Below, piece by piece: positions 25,815-36,908 of a stretch of DNA of 64,000 nt. The DNA is from Smittia aterrima (Eukaryota; Arthropoda; Insecta; Diptera; Chironomidae): assembly GCA_033063855.1 (NCBI GenBank), contig CP093829.1, forward strand, positions 23,591,537 to 23,655,536, given 5' to 3'. Position numbers and translations under genes: made by a program. Under the pieces are notes generated by a model. The model did not search any database and was not told the DNA's origin. It saw nothing but the letters and a program-made list of their open reading frames with translations. The first letter of the stretch is position 1. The number at the start of each line of letters is the position of its first letter.

Positions 25815-27630
25815 ATGTCTGATTTAATTATTGTTGACACTGATTCTGGGAAAGTTCAGGGAATCAAGAAGATCTCTTGCTTGGGAACTGAGTTCAATGG
25901 TTTTCTTGGAATTCCCTTCGCTCAGCCGCCTGTTGGTGATTTGCGATTCAAGGTTTGCTCGTGAATTATCTTTCAAAAGAAATATCAAGTCATTGTGACG
26001 CATTCGTCGCGTTCAAAAATCATCGTAGGATCCTCTGCCGCCGGTTAAATGGGATAATGTTTATGACGCCACAAAAGAGAAGTCTTGCAGCTTCGGGGAG
26101 AACTTTCATCAAAAGCAAATAATCGGCTCCGAAGATTGTTTGTTTCTAAACATTTTCTCGAAGCAACTGAATCCCTCGAAGCTTCAGCCTGTGATGATTT
26201 ACATTCACGGAGGCGGATTTAGTTCTGGATCGAACACAATCGAAGTTCTTGGGCCTGACTATCTTCTCATGGCTGACGTCGTTGTGGTCACAATAAATTA
26301 TCGTCTTGGAGCGTTTGGATTTCTCAGCTTAAAAGATGAAAGCTTAGAAGTTCCTGGAAATGCTGGATTAAAAGATCAATTGATGGCAATGAAGTTCGTG
26401 AAGAAAAACATCGAAAACTTTGGTGGCGATCCAAACAACATCACACTCTTCGGTCAAAGTGCTGGTGGCAGTTCAGTGAGTTGGCATTGTGTCTCCGAGC
26501 AGTCGAAAGGTTTATTTTCTAGAGCCATCATCATGGCTGGTTGTGTTTTGAACAAATTTAGCTTAACGCCTTCTAGAGATTGGGCTAATCGGTTAGCAAG
26601 GAAACTCGGATACGAAGGAAGTGATGAAGAAAAAGAAATTCTCCTTTTTTTACGATCCGCTGATCCAAAGAAAATCGTTCAAGTCCAAGATTCGTTAATA
26701 AAACCTGAAGAGCGAGGAGTTATTTCCATGGCATTCGCGCCAAGCATCGAACACTACACGACGACAGATACTTTCGTCACAGACTTTCCGATAAACTTAA
26801 TGAGAAGCGCTTGGAGCAATGACATCGACGTCGTCTTCGGTGGAAATTCTGATGAAGGTTTGATGTATCTTGAGTACATTCAGAAAGTTCCAGAACTTCT
26901 CGTGCGGTTTAAGCTTGAAAGCATGATTCCAACTGAAGTCTCAATCAACAACGAAAATCCAATTCGTCAACAATTCCTCACGCAATTAATGGAAACTTAT
27001 TATTCGTCTGGAGCTAATCCAACTGATGACGCTCTCGCCTTTTGCAAAGTATTTAAGTGATGAGTGTTTCTTGATTTATTTCAAATCTTTAATTTCATTT
27101 TAAAGATGAAGGGAGACCAGGCGATTTGGCATGGAATGTACCGCAATATTCGAAGTCGTCTGAACTCTGAGGGGAAAGGGAAAACGTTTCTTTACCGTTT
27201 CGCGGTCGATTCTCCAACTCAAAATCATTACAGAAACACGCATCTCGGTTCCGAAGTGCGTGGCGTGTGTCATGCAGATGAAGTTGGTTACATTTTCAAG
27301 CATAGCAAAGTCGCCTCGCCCGAGAACAATTCGATGGAATACAAAGCGATTCAACGATTTGTAAGCTTTCATTAAAGAATAATCTTCTTGGTTCACATCA
27401 ACACAAATATTTAGGTTTCATTACTGACATCGTTTGCGAGCAACGGAGATCCTAACTCAAATATTATTGAATCGAGCTTGGACGTTAAGTGGATTCCTGT
27501 TCAATCGCATTCTCCTCCGTTCAAATGTTTGAATATCGACGAGGAATTGTCGTTCGTCGACTTCCCTGAGTCTGATCGCATGAGAATTTGGGATGAGCTT
27601 TACGAGAACACAAACACAACTTTGTTTTAA
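25815..27630 (+). CDS. Alpha-esterase (carboxylesterase), second tandem copy
   Basis: Four exons: 25815-25952, 26029-27048, 27106-27360, 27415-27630, giving 542 residues. Exon count, intron phase (all 0) and exon lengths (138/1020/255/216 nt against 147/1017/255/219) match the upstream copy, so this is a tandem duplicate. Motifs: HGGGF at about 106-110, Ser190 in GQSAGG, Glu322 in GNSDEGL, His442 in GVCHADE. The protein begins MSDLIIVDTDSG, without a signal peptide. Outside the shared block 26263-26495 the two proteins differ widely, especially in the region after the nucleophile that shapes the acyl pocket, so different substrate ranges are likely (inference). A poly(A) signal AATAAA lies at 27639-27644. 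Confidence 0.95.
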
Positions 27631-27644
27631 TCGCTAGAAATAAA

Positions 27645-30407
27645 TCTTCAGAGTTATTTAAACGACGACGACTCGGCCTTGAAAAAACAAAACAAATTAG
27701 AATAGTTCCGATCCACAACTGCTGATATATTTAATTAATTGCTGTTGACAATTTTCTTTCTCTCACTTCTAAGTTCTTTGGTGATAAAATGACAAATGAT
27801 TTTGATCCTTGGGAAGATTAGTGTTGAACTACATTAAAGATTTAATGGTTTGTACATACAAACCTAATAAGCCCCGACAGAAGATTTAGTGTAGCGAATC
27901 CTTCGACTTATCGCAACATAGAAAATATTTTCTTCATGAAAGGTACGAGAGCAATCTTGAATGTGTTGAGTCATTTGTTTCCGCATCCTTCAAGAGGATT
28001 TATTGCGGTGAAGTAGAGATTATTGATTTTCTTTTAAACTGACTACTGGACATTCTCGAAGCTTCATATTTCTTACTTGAAGAAGAAGAAGAAAAGCTGA
28101 AGAAAGAAACTTTTATAGAAATAAATTTGATTTTATCTTGAACAAACAAAAAGTTTCTTTTTTTTTGCTGTTGTCTGAAAAATTGTTTCATTTAAATAAT
28201 GAAAGTTGCAGAAATTATTTGCCTGAGTAAGCTCGAGGAAAATTTCCTTCATTGATTTCCATTCCATTGATTGAAACTATCTCCGTCAATTTGCTTTAAA
28301 AATTGAAAGGAAAATCAAAGAAAAGTTTCAACGACGTGACTCCAATGAAAGAAAAGATTTTGCATTTGCCAATGACTCGAGCTCATAAAACCATTTCACG
28401 CCTCAATGGTTGAGCATAGTTTAATAAATGTTATTGGAGTCGTGATGTCGGTTTCACTCTCTCCACATGCCATTGCTATCCAGCTGCATCGATAGTTAAT
28501 AAATTTCATCCTCAGCCCTTAATCCTTTCGAATTGAACCAACTGCAAGTTCGCTTGTTAAAAATTTTAGCAGGAGAGGATTATTCGGGGAAATTTATTGG
28601 ACTTTTGTTTATCCCGAAGAATCCCAATTAGTTTTGTCGGAGAGATTGCTGAAGCGCATTTATTTCAAAATGATTTTATCATATTTTAAAATCGAAGAGC
28701 AGAGAACGAAGAAGAAAGACACTGGCTCTGCTGAGAGTGAGTAGAACTTTAACTTGTCTCTCATCAGTCTTGATAGCACAACATTAAACAGAATTATTTT
28801 TTCTACAGTTTCATGGAGCTCCCTTGGGATGAGCCAGATGGCCAATTTGTTAGTGTGGTGCTAAATCCAGGTATTTTACCGCTTGGAAGTGTTGAAATTG
28901 AGAATGAAAAATTGATCTAATAAATTTACATTGTCAGCGATGCACGAATCTTCACCATATGCTCGTTTATATTAAAGAGAGAATCTTTTAAAAGCATCAA
29001 GCTACTTAAGCCGATAGAAAATTCAAAGATTTTTTTTGATTAATTCTTGGCTTCCCTTGAGTAATTCTCCTCCAATTACTTGAGCAGCTGTTTTTATTAG
29101 AACTTGACTCACATCTCGAAAAGCTTTCAACCAAAAAATTATTTTTCCTTTCAACATTTTTTTTATTGAAAATAATAAAATCACAAAAATTATTGAAAAG
29201 CTTTAACTGCGGTAAACAAAGTTTTGTGAGCCTCACGAACTCTCGTGAGAGTAAAAGAAAACAATTCCATCATTAGCGAGATTTGCTTGGATTTATTGCT
29301 TTAGCTTGAGAAGAGAAATAAAGTAATAATTTTCTCGCAATCCGAAGAGCCAACAAGCTAAAGCAGAACTTCATGAAATTTTTCGTACTCAGTGGATTTT
29401 CTTCGAGCGATGCTTTAGAGCGACACCGAGGAAATAAATTTGACATGCTTTCCACCCTGAAAGCAATGAAATAAGAACTCATATAAATCTCATAAATTGA
29501 ACAGTTTTCCACTTACACAATATAAATAAAATAAAACTTTCGCAATAGCATCGAACACAGGAAAAAAAATAAAGTGAAAGAAAATTTGTATTTGATTGTA
29601 GAAGACGGCAAAAAAGAAACTTTATCGATTTCCACAACTTTCCCCAAAGCTTTTAGATTTCCATCCGATCCGAGAATATCCAGTTCAGGTACGTGTTGCG
29701 GAAGCGAAGGGAAATCTCAATAAGACTGCACGCTGAACACTCATAAATCGAATCTCTAGAGTCAGATAGCTAAGTCCTTGTGCGCACAAATTGTTCGTGT
29801 GGAAGTTAGAGTCGTCTGTGATAAAATTTCGAAAGCTCTCGAAGGCTGTTGTTGAGTGATTGGGAAAGGTAGGAAAAAAGTTGGCAAACTTTACACCCCC
29901 TCGCACTCTTCATTATGAATTGCCTTGAAGTCAAGTGACTTCCAAAACAAAAATCGATAAAGTTACTCGTCATTACCGTTTAATTTGATTATCGCTGATG
30001 AGAAATTGTTAAATCACTTCGTCGGAAATTTATTGCGGATGATATTTTGTGTAATCAAAATTAATTTAAATGGAAACTCTTAATTAAATTTTCAGCGTTG
30101 AAGTGTCGAAATTTGTTTAAATCAATTGCATCGAATTGTAAAGCTTCGTCTTCAGGAAATAAAACTGAAAAGAAAAAAGCAAAGCAGCGATGAGCTGTGA
30201 AATTAAATTAATTTGATTTTATTCCGATGGGTTATCGTTCTTGGCAAACTTGTCTTACAAACTAATTTGCATTCAAATTAAATTTATGGAAATCATAAAT
30301 TGCTTTCATCGAAATAAATATTCTTCATGCATAACAACAACTCATTGAATGTTAATGATGGCGTGAGATTTAATATCTTTGATCAAGTGCCACTCCATCG
30401 ACTCTTT
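27645..30407. other. Intergenic region between esterase 2 and the serpin
   Basis: No recognised family. A possible two-exon orphan at 28670-28920 (+) is listed under findings. The part nearest 30407 is presumably the 3' UTR of the minus-strand serpin. Confidence 0.45.
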
Positions 30408-32736
30408 TTATTGAATTCTCGAATTCAACGGATTTACTATTCTCCCTGCGATGATGGACAAATCAAGTTCTCTGTCGACAACACAATAGATGAATGGAGA
30501 ATTCACTGGAACTTCAATAGGATGCTTGTAGAGAGATGAGATTTCTGTGGAAACAATGAAAACACTTAATTGAGTACTAAGCGATTAAAAGATCCATTGG
30601 AGTGTAACGACTCAATCGACAAATGTGTCGCAATGAAAGGGACGGGCTTAGATAAAAATTAATTCTAATTACTTTTTAATTGTTGCGTAGTTTGAGTTCG
30701 AATATTTATGTTGATCATTTGTTCGACATTTTTCACATAAAGCGTTTTGTCATCAGCGAGTTGACTAAAATCAGCTTTCGTCGGCTCGAAAATATCGTTG
30801 ATTCCCATCTAATTGGAGGCGACGCCCGAAGGGTGGAGTTGAAAGTTCACGAGTCATAAAAAGGTCGAGGGAGAGAGAGAGAAAAAAATGAGATGGAAAT
30901 TAATTTTAATTGAAAGGCGCTCGTTCATTCAATTTATTCGTACATTCTGTAGATCCATTGTGAGCAACGTGTTGCCCTTCAGATTGAATTTCGGCACAAT
31001 CGTTTTCACCCAATAGAATTCCATATTGTTACGAATCCGACGTAATGTGCTCGGCTCATGCAATCTCAATTTGTTGGTCAAATCACTTAATCCGTCATGA
31101 TGATCCGGTACGAATATAATTAAATTGTAATGGTCGGTATCCAAATCTATTTCTAAAACGGACGCCTCGAGCGAGTCAATGTGAGCATACTTCATGACTG
31201 TATCATAAATTTTAAACGGAGTCCGAATTGACTCATATTCGTTTAAGTAGAAAATATGCTCAACGGTATCACTCTCGACGTTATCGAAGAGATCCTTTGG
31301 ATTGGTGTGTCGATGCTTTCCTTGAGCTGGTCGTGTAGTTGAGGTGGCTGCTGATGAGGTCGATCCCTGCGGAGAAACCGATGAAGGTGATGTTGACTCT
31401 AAGTGGAACTCATTTTCATAATCTTCGTCGAGAAGCACGTAATAAGACCGAACCCGACGCTTTATTATTGGCGATTGTTTTTTGTCCCTGCGGTTTTTGC
31501 CCTTCAGACCACGTCCTAACCGGCCTCGACGCTTTCTGTTTGCTGGCGCAACAGTCGTTACATCCTCATCATCAACTTGCGTTGTATTCTCTTCGGTGTT
31601 CTCTTCTTCTTCCGTTACACTAGTCGCCTCGTCCGTTGTCGAAGCTTCATTGTCGGAAGATTCGGGTTGAAGTGTTGTCGGTCCTTCGCCTTCCCTCTCG
31701 TCGTCGCCATCAGCTTTCGTGTCATTTCCCAAAGTAGTTAGAGTGGTGTTATCTGTTGCTTCTGTCACATTTGTCATGTTTTCATCGGTACCATTCACTT
31801 TTGATTCCGTCAACATATTTGAGGCGCCATCTAAATCGTATCCGTAAAATCTCAGAACAGTTTCGTACTCGGGTCGAATGGTGATGTTTTCTTTATTAAA
31901 TATTAAACCACTTAGAAGATTTTCCTTCTTGTAAAAATAGCTCTGTAAGCGAAATAGACGTGAAATGAGTTAGCAGTATGAGAGAGAGTTAGCAATCTAT
32001 TCAGGCCAAGGAGCATTGCTCATATATGACAACGACAAAAAAACAAACAAAGTATCATGTCTCATGCCGCTCTTGATTCGAGAAGAACGAACGAAAATCT
32101 GTTAATCCATTCTTCTGGCTCTTAAGCGACGAAAAAGAAAGAGAGAGACGAAAAAGCGTTTCGAGTTCAACAATGTAATTGCCGAAGCAGATATCTCGAA
32201 TAAGAAGCATGGCCTTAGTCATCATAATAATCAATTATGCAGAGTTTCGTGTGGAGGAGAGAAGCGAAGGCAAGAGCGAATAATAAATCAAGAGGCAATA
32301 AAGTAAATGTTATATGAGGCGATAATGGAAGCTGCGTTTTTGTTTTTTTGCCTGCCACACTTACCCTTAACCGCCTGTGAATATCTCGGACACCGACTCT
32401 TACGATGTCACGTTCATTCGGAAAATCTAACGACTCTTTTAATTCAATTGTGCTACGTCCAGCACTGCCTTCGTATAAAGCCACTAGAACACTCATTAAG
32501 CCACAAGGCGAGAAGGCGATATTGTTTTTATTAAGGACCGAGTGTAGATTGAGAATTTTAAAGCCCAAGTAGTTCGTGGCGTCTACCATTAGCTCAACTG
32601 GTTGCAGTTTCTTCGGTAAACGGTGATTATCGTGCGCTACGTGTTCAGCTTCACTAATTATCGTGTATAAGGAAACGGGAGCAGAGATTTTAACCAGTGC
32701 TGCTATGCACAATAGAATCAGTTTCAATTTCTTCAT
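30408..32736 (-). CDS. Secreted serpin with a large acidic/dibasic insertion and no inhibitory hinge
   Basis: Four exons on the minus strand: 32736-32365, 31942-30944, 30808-30673, 30544-30408, giving 547 residues. Residues 1 to about 22 are a signal peptide (starts MKKLKLILLCIAAL). Serpin landmarks: NIAFSPCGLMSVLVALYEGS, the YETVLRFYGYDLD stretch, LEASVLEIDL and IIFVPDHHDGL, PKFNLKGN, MGINDIFEP...ADFSQL, and the C-terminal PVNSPFIYCVVD then GRIVNP. Between about residues 172 and 350 the usual helix F/strand 3A part is not recognisable. In its place is an Asp/Glu/Thr-rich, Asn-glycosylatable segment followed by basic clusters (NRKRRGR about 259-265, KRRVR about 285-289). The reactive loop lacks the small-residue hinge of inhibitors (TTQQLKKISSLYKH instead), so protease inhibition by the serpin mechanism is unlikely. 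The size and long insert recall Drosophila Spn100A, but orthology is a guess. The start is the ATG at 32736, because nothing upstream in frame begins with ATG. Confidence 0.9.
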
Positions 32737-35700
32737 TTTCTTTTCACTTGACACAACTCGAGCGCTACAGATTCTTCTTCGGTCGAGAGACTGCTCTTAA
32801 TGTATGCAACAAAGTCAACTAAGCACGTTTCAAGCCTGTCAGAGACGACAAAAAGTGATTACCTTCTGTTTCCGATCACATCGATCCAAAGACTAGCAGC
32901 GACGATGATGGCTAAATCTTTTTTTTATTATTCCTCTCTTCGTGATTCTGCTTCTCGCATCTTTCAAGATTTTTTTTTTGTTTTGGGCTTGAATCGAGTC
33001 CGCTTTTTTGCCATAACAGTTTTGCTTGTTTGTCTTTTGTCTCAATGATGAAACGATTAAATCGAGAGAAAGAGAAGACAAGAATTAGTTCGCTGCTTAC
33101 GACATGGGCTGCTTCGTTGTCGTCTTCAAAGGTGAGTGGATCCAATCGAGCGTGAAATACCGCTGATCTAAACATTTATTCTGTAATGTGATCAAAGCAA
33201 AAGTGATTCTTTAGTCGCAAGTGTAATTAATCACGCGGAAACATCAAAGAAGATGTAATAATTTATTTATGTATAGGCACAGCGGTAAATTGCTTGTTTT
33301 ACAATATTCTTGAGATCAACTTGTCTCTCTTTCATATGAAGAAGAGAATTTTGCCCTCGAGGAAAATATTTAAAAGTTCATTGATCTCAAAATAAAAATT
33401 ATTGAGGCGTCGCTCGATTGACAATCTGGACAGAACTTCAAAATATTTTGTTTTCATTAAATCTCGAAAATTTTCCCAAAAATTTAATTAAACTTTATTG
33501 AAATGTCAATTTGCAGAGCCTCAAATTCTTGTTTCTCGAGACGTTAAAAGCTTTCTCCATTTACTTTGCTTTACACATCATTTGTTCGAGCGAGAAGTGA
33601 TGACAAGAACGAGCGAAAGAAAAGGAAGCAAAATGATACGACGCTTCACATTCTTGAAGTCGAAAGGGAGAGTCGACACGTCGGGAGGATTGAAATTTGT
33701 ATTGACACATGTGAGCATGAGTACGCATAGAAGAGCAACGTCGAGAAGTGTAATTAATACAAAATATTTTACAGGTGAATGAGTTGACAAGGAAAATGTC
33801 AATTTGTTGGCATGACGATGCTGAATTACATTGGCACGAGTTGAAATACAAATTGAATATTTCTCAACGAATTTTATTAGGAAAAAAATTAGGGAAACCC
33901 TCCCACGCGTCGTTTCACGGAATTTGACATTTAATTTTAATCAAAAATTTGCGTTTTCACGAAATCTGTAAACAACATTTCACAAAATAAATTTGAAAAT
34001 AATCTCTCTCGAGACGAGATCAAAAGTAATTTATAATCCAACTTTATGTGGTCTGACGCCGCGTGTGCTGACAAACGCAGCTTTTATTGATTCCACCGTT
34101 TTTTATTTTGTTTACCAAATTTCGATAACTCAATCAATCACATCCTTAAAGAGCTTTGCATGCGAACATAATTTTCCAATTTTTCATGTGAAATCAAAAG
34201 GAGTCGTGATCATAAATAATCTTGATTGGTGACTGGAGAGACTTCAATCACAAAAAAATAAAAAAAATGAAAGTGAAATGAGAAACAATAACCAGAAAAG
34301 CTTCTTTTTGTTTCGCTTAGAAATGAGCTTGTCATAATATATCAGCTCGAAATGTTGGCGCTTGTAAATATTTTCGCTGATAAATAAACTCAAAGTGAAT
34401 GACTTTGAGTGAAACTTTTTGTTTATTTATCAAAATAGAGAAACTTTCTGTTTGCTGTGTATGAATAAATTAAAAAGTTTCCTCTCAAATACGTAGAACG
34501 AAAAGTACTCATTATGCAAATAGCTTTCATCTTTAAACTTTTGTGCTGAGTACCCGGAGAGAGAGCCTCCATTCCGAGGAGTTTAAAACAGCAAACAAAG
34601 CATTCGTCGGCTCGGTGAGAATGAAAACTCGACAAATAAAATAGCATTGAGGTTGGTTGGTGTCATGCTAATAAAAATGCATAAAATTAGGAAACAACTT
34701 TCGAGCTAAAGACATTTCTTATTTTCCAATGAAACAACGTTCAACAATTTGTACTGAGAAGATTGATTTTCAAATTGTTTTCCACGATTTTCCAGTCTCT
34801 CTCGCTCACCAAACAAACCTTCCATTGAGAGGCATTTCCATGGCAGCAGTAAAAAAAAGAAAATTGTGTGTGAAAATCTGTTCCTTGCCAGAGTTCACTT
34901 TAGTTCCTCTGCGTGCTTTTATCCGTTCAGACATTCACGATGTTCCAATCAAATCTCGATAAATAATTCAATTACTGAGCTGGCCAACTGAGCCGTCGAA
35001 AAAAAAAGTCTCAAAAGAATTTAAAAAAAAAATATTTCGTGCTCTTGGTTTTGAGTAGCACAAAGGCTTCACCCACATCAAAGCGTCCGGCGACATAATT
35101 AAAAACTTAGTGTCAATTTTGGTGAACACAAAAAAAAAGAAGGAATTTGTGCAGGTTGTTTGATTTATTTTCATTTGTCTCTGGAAGGAAGCCAAAACTG
35201 TCTGTCTCAAAATAATTAATCTCAAAGTCCAGACAACTCATGTTGTACAAGACAAGCTGGATTATGATGTGAAAAGAAGAGGACAAGCACTTCGGATAGT
35301 TCCGTTTGATTTTGTCGAGAGAACAAAACTTTGCTTTTTCCCACGTGCAATTGATTGAGAAGGAAGAAGAAGTTGAACTACATCTACTGCAGTTTTCCAA
35401 TTTCTATCGATCATAGCTGTCATAAATGTGTATCGAGAAACAAGCTAATAATTTTCTCATGTTTTAATCATTGGAGAGGATGAAATATTAGTTCGAGCTT
35501 TGGATACGAATGTGAAATTTTAATAACTCTCATTGAACAATTTCTATAAAGTGACATTCACTCGACAAAGGTGAGAAATGTGCTCGAGGAGGAAGGCGAA
35601 AGGTGAACGAAATCGATTGTGTAACTCTCCGGAGGGAGCTTAACAGAATTCTTGTTATTATTATTATTATTATTACTGAGAATATAAAATGTATCGCTCA

Positions 35701-36156
35701 AATCCCTTTTGTGCTTGTTAATGAGAATCACTGACGGAAAAGTGTTAAAGTTACTACGAAAGACACGCATCCATAGCGCATTGCCATAAACAGATAATCG
35801 CTTACGCATAGTTTAATTTCATTGTGCTCGTAAAAACCTTTTGAATACCGAGAGACCCAGAACGAGAATAATAGGATTCGATTCGAGGAAAGAAAAGCTG
35901 AGTACGCAAGCACATATCAAGCTCTCTTTTGGCTGTTCAAAAAAGCTAAACCGTAAGCAACAAAAAAAAAAGTGTAGAACGCAAAAAGGTACAAAAGTGT
36001 GTACGAACATCGCAACCCTCATGAAGTGATATGTGAACGAAAATTTCATTCCCAGTGATTTCAACAACAATCGCACAAAGAAAAACATTTTCTCCGTTAG
36101 AGTGTTACGTGAAGTGAGCATGAATAAATTGAATACGCAGAGAAGATTCACTTTGC
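32737..36156. other. Intergenic region between divergent serpin and dpr genes
   Basis: It should hold both promoters, as serpin (-) and dpr (+) diverge. No known coding family recognised. A TTA microsatellite lies at 35655-35675. Overlapping open frames of 75-95 codons on both strands around 33.1-33.8 kb and 34.7 kb are within chance expectation. Confidence 0.45.
35655..35675. repeat. (TTA)7 microsatellite
   Basis: Seven perfect TTA units, upstream of the dpr transcription start. Confidence 0.9.
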
Positions 36157-36159
36157 GCT

Positions 36160-36194
36160 TCAGTTATCTTGCAATGTGAAGGATTGCGAGACGA
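36160..36194 (+). promoter_or_regulatory. Candidate core promoter of dpr: initiator plus DPE
   Basis: TCAGTT starts at 36160 with the A (+1) at 36162. At exactly +28 to +32 (36189-36193) the sequence is AGACG, a match to the downstream promoter element RGWYV. This spacing is required for initiator/DPE promoters. No TATA box is seen. The implied 5' UTR is about 750 nt, common for neural receptor genes. Confidence 0.45.
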
Positions 36195-36908
36195 CGATAA
36201 TATTCAAGTAAACCTGCGTATAAATTGTTATTTGAGTGTTAACAAACCGCATCAAGCGACAGACATGAAAAATGAGTAGCGAGAGATGAAAAAAGTGACA
36301 ACAAAAAAGCTCATGGATTTCAATTTCCTCTGAAAACGTTAAAGTGATAAAATCCTTAGACACTCGAAAGAGATGAAAGCACAAATTGTCTGTAAGAAAA
36401 TGTGCTTTGTGTCAACTTGAAGTTCCTTCAGTGAGAATCTCCCTCCTTCTGTGTGAAACAAGAAGAATAAAAAAAAGGGAAAGAAAAGTTATAAAAAATA
36501 AAACACAAGGCAAATACACTTCTCCTTCTTTCTATGACAAAGCAGAGCCTGAAAACTTGTGATGATCTACAATAAGAGATTAAAATAAATTCACAATTTA
36601 TGTTTTCTCCTACCATCCCTCGAGCCTAAGCAAAGTGAGGCGTGAATCCGGAAAAGCGAGAGAAATAAAGCGAGAAAAGCAAAAGTAATTTTTAATAAGT
36701 GAAATTTATATGAGATAAGAAACATGAATGTCTCGCTTCTGGTGAATATCTCGCGCTTTTATGATGTTAATACAGAGTGTCAGAGACAGATAAATAAGGA
36801 GTGAATATGAATTCAGTTGACACGTTGGCATAAAGGAGAAACAGGCGGAAAACAGCAAATTTATTGACGATTTACTTCTTCCCGGATTATACTGATCTAG
36901 ACGAGAAA

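Noticed and set aside
31339..31670. Plus-strand open frames of 62-94 codons
   Set aside because: They are shadows of the low-complexity insert of the minus-strand serpin.
34729..34959. 76-codon plus-strand frame with a true ATG
   Set aside because: Reasonable codon composition but no motif and chance-level length; left out of the feature list.
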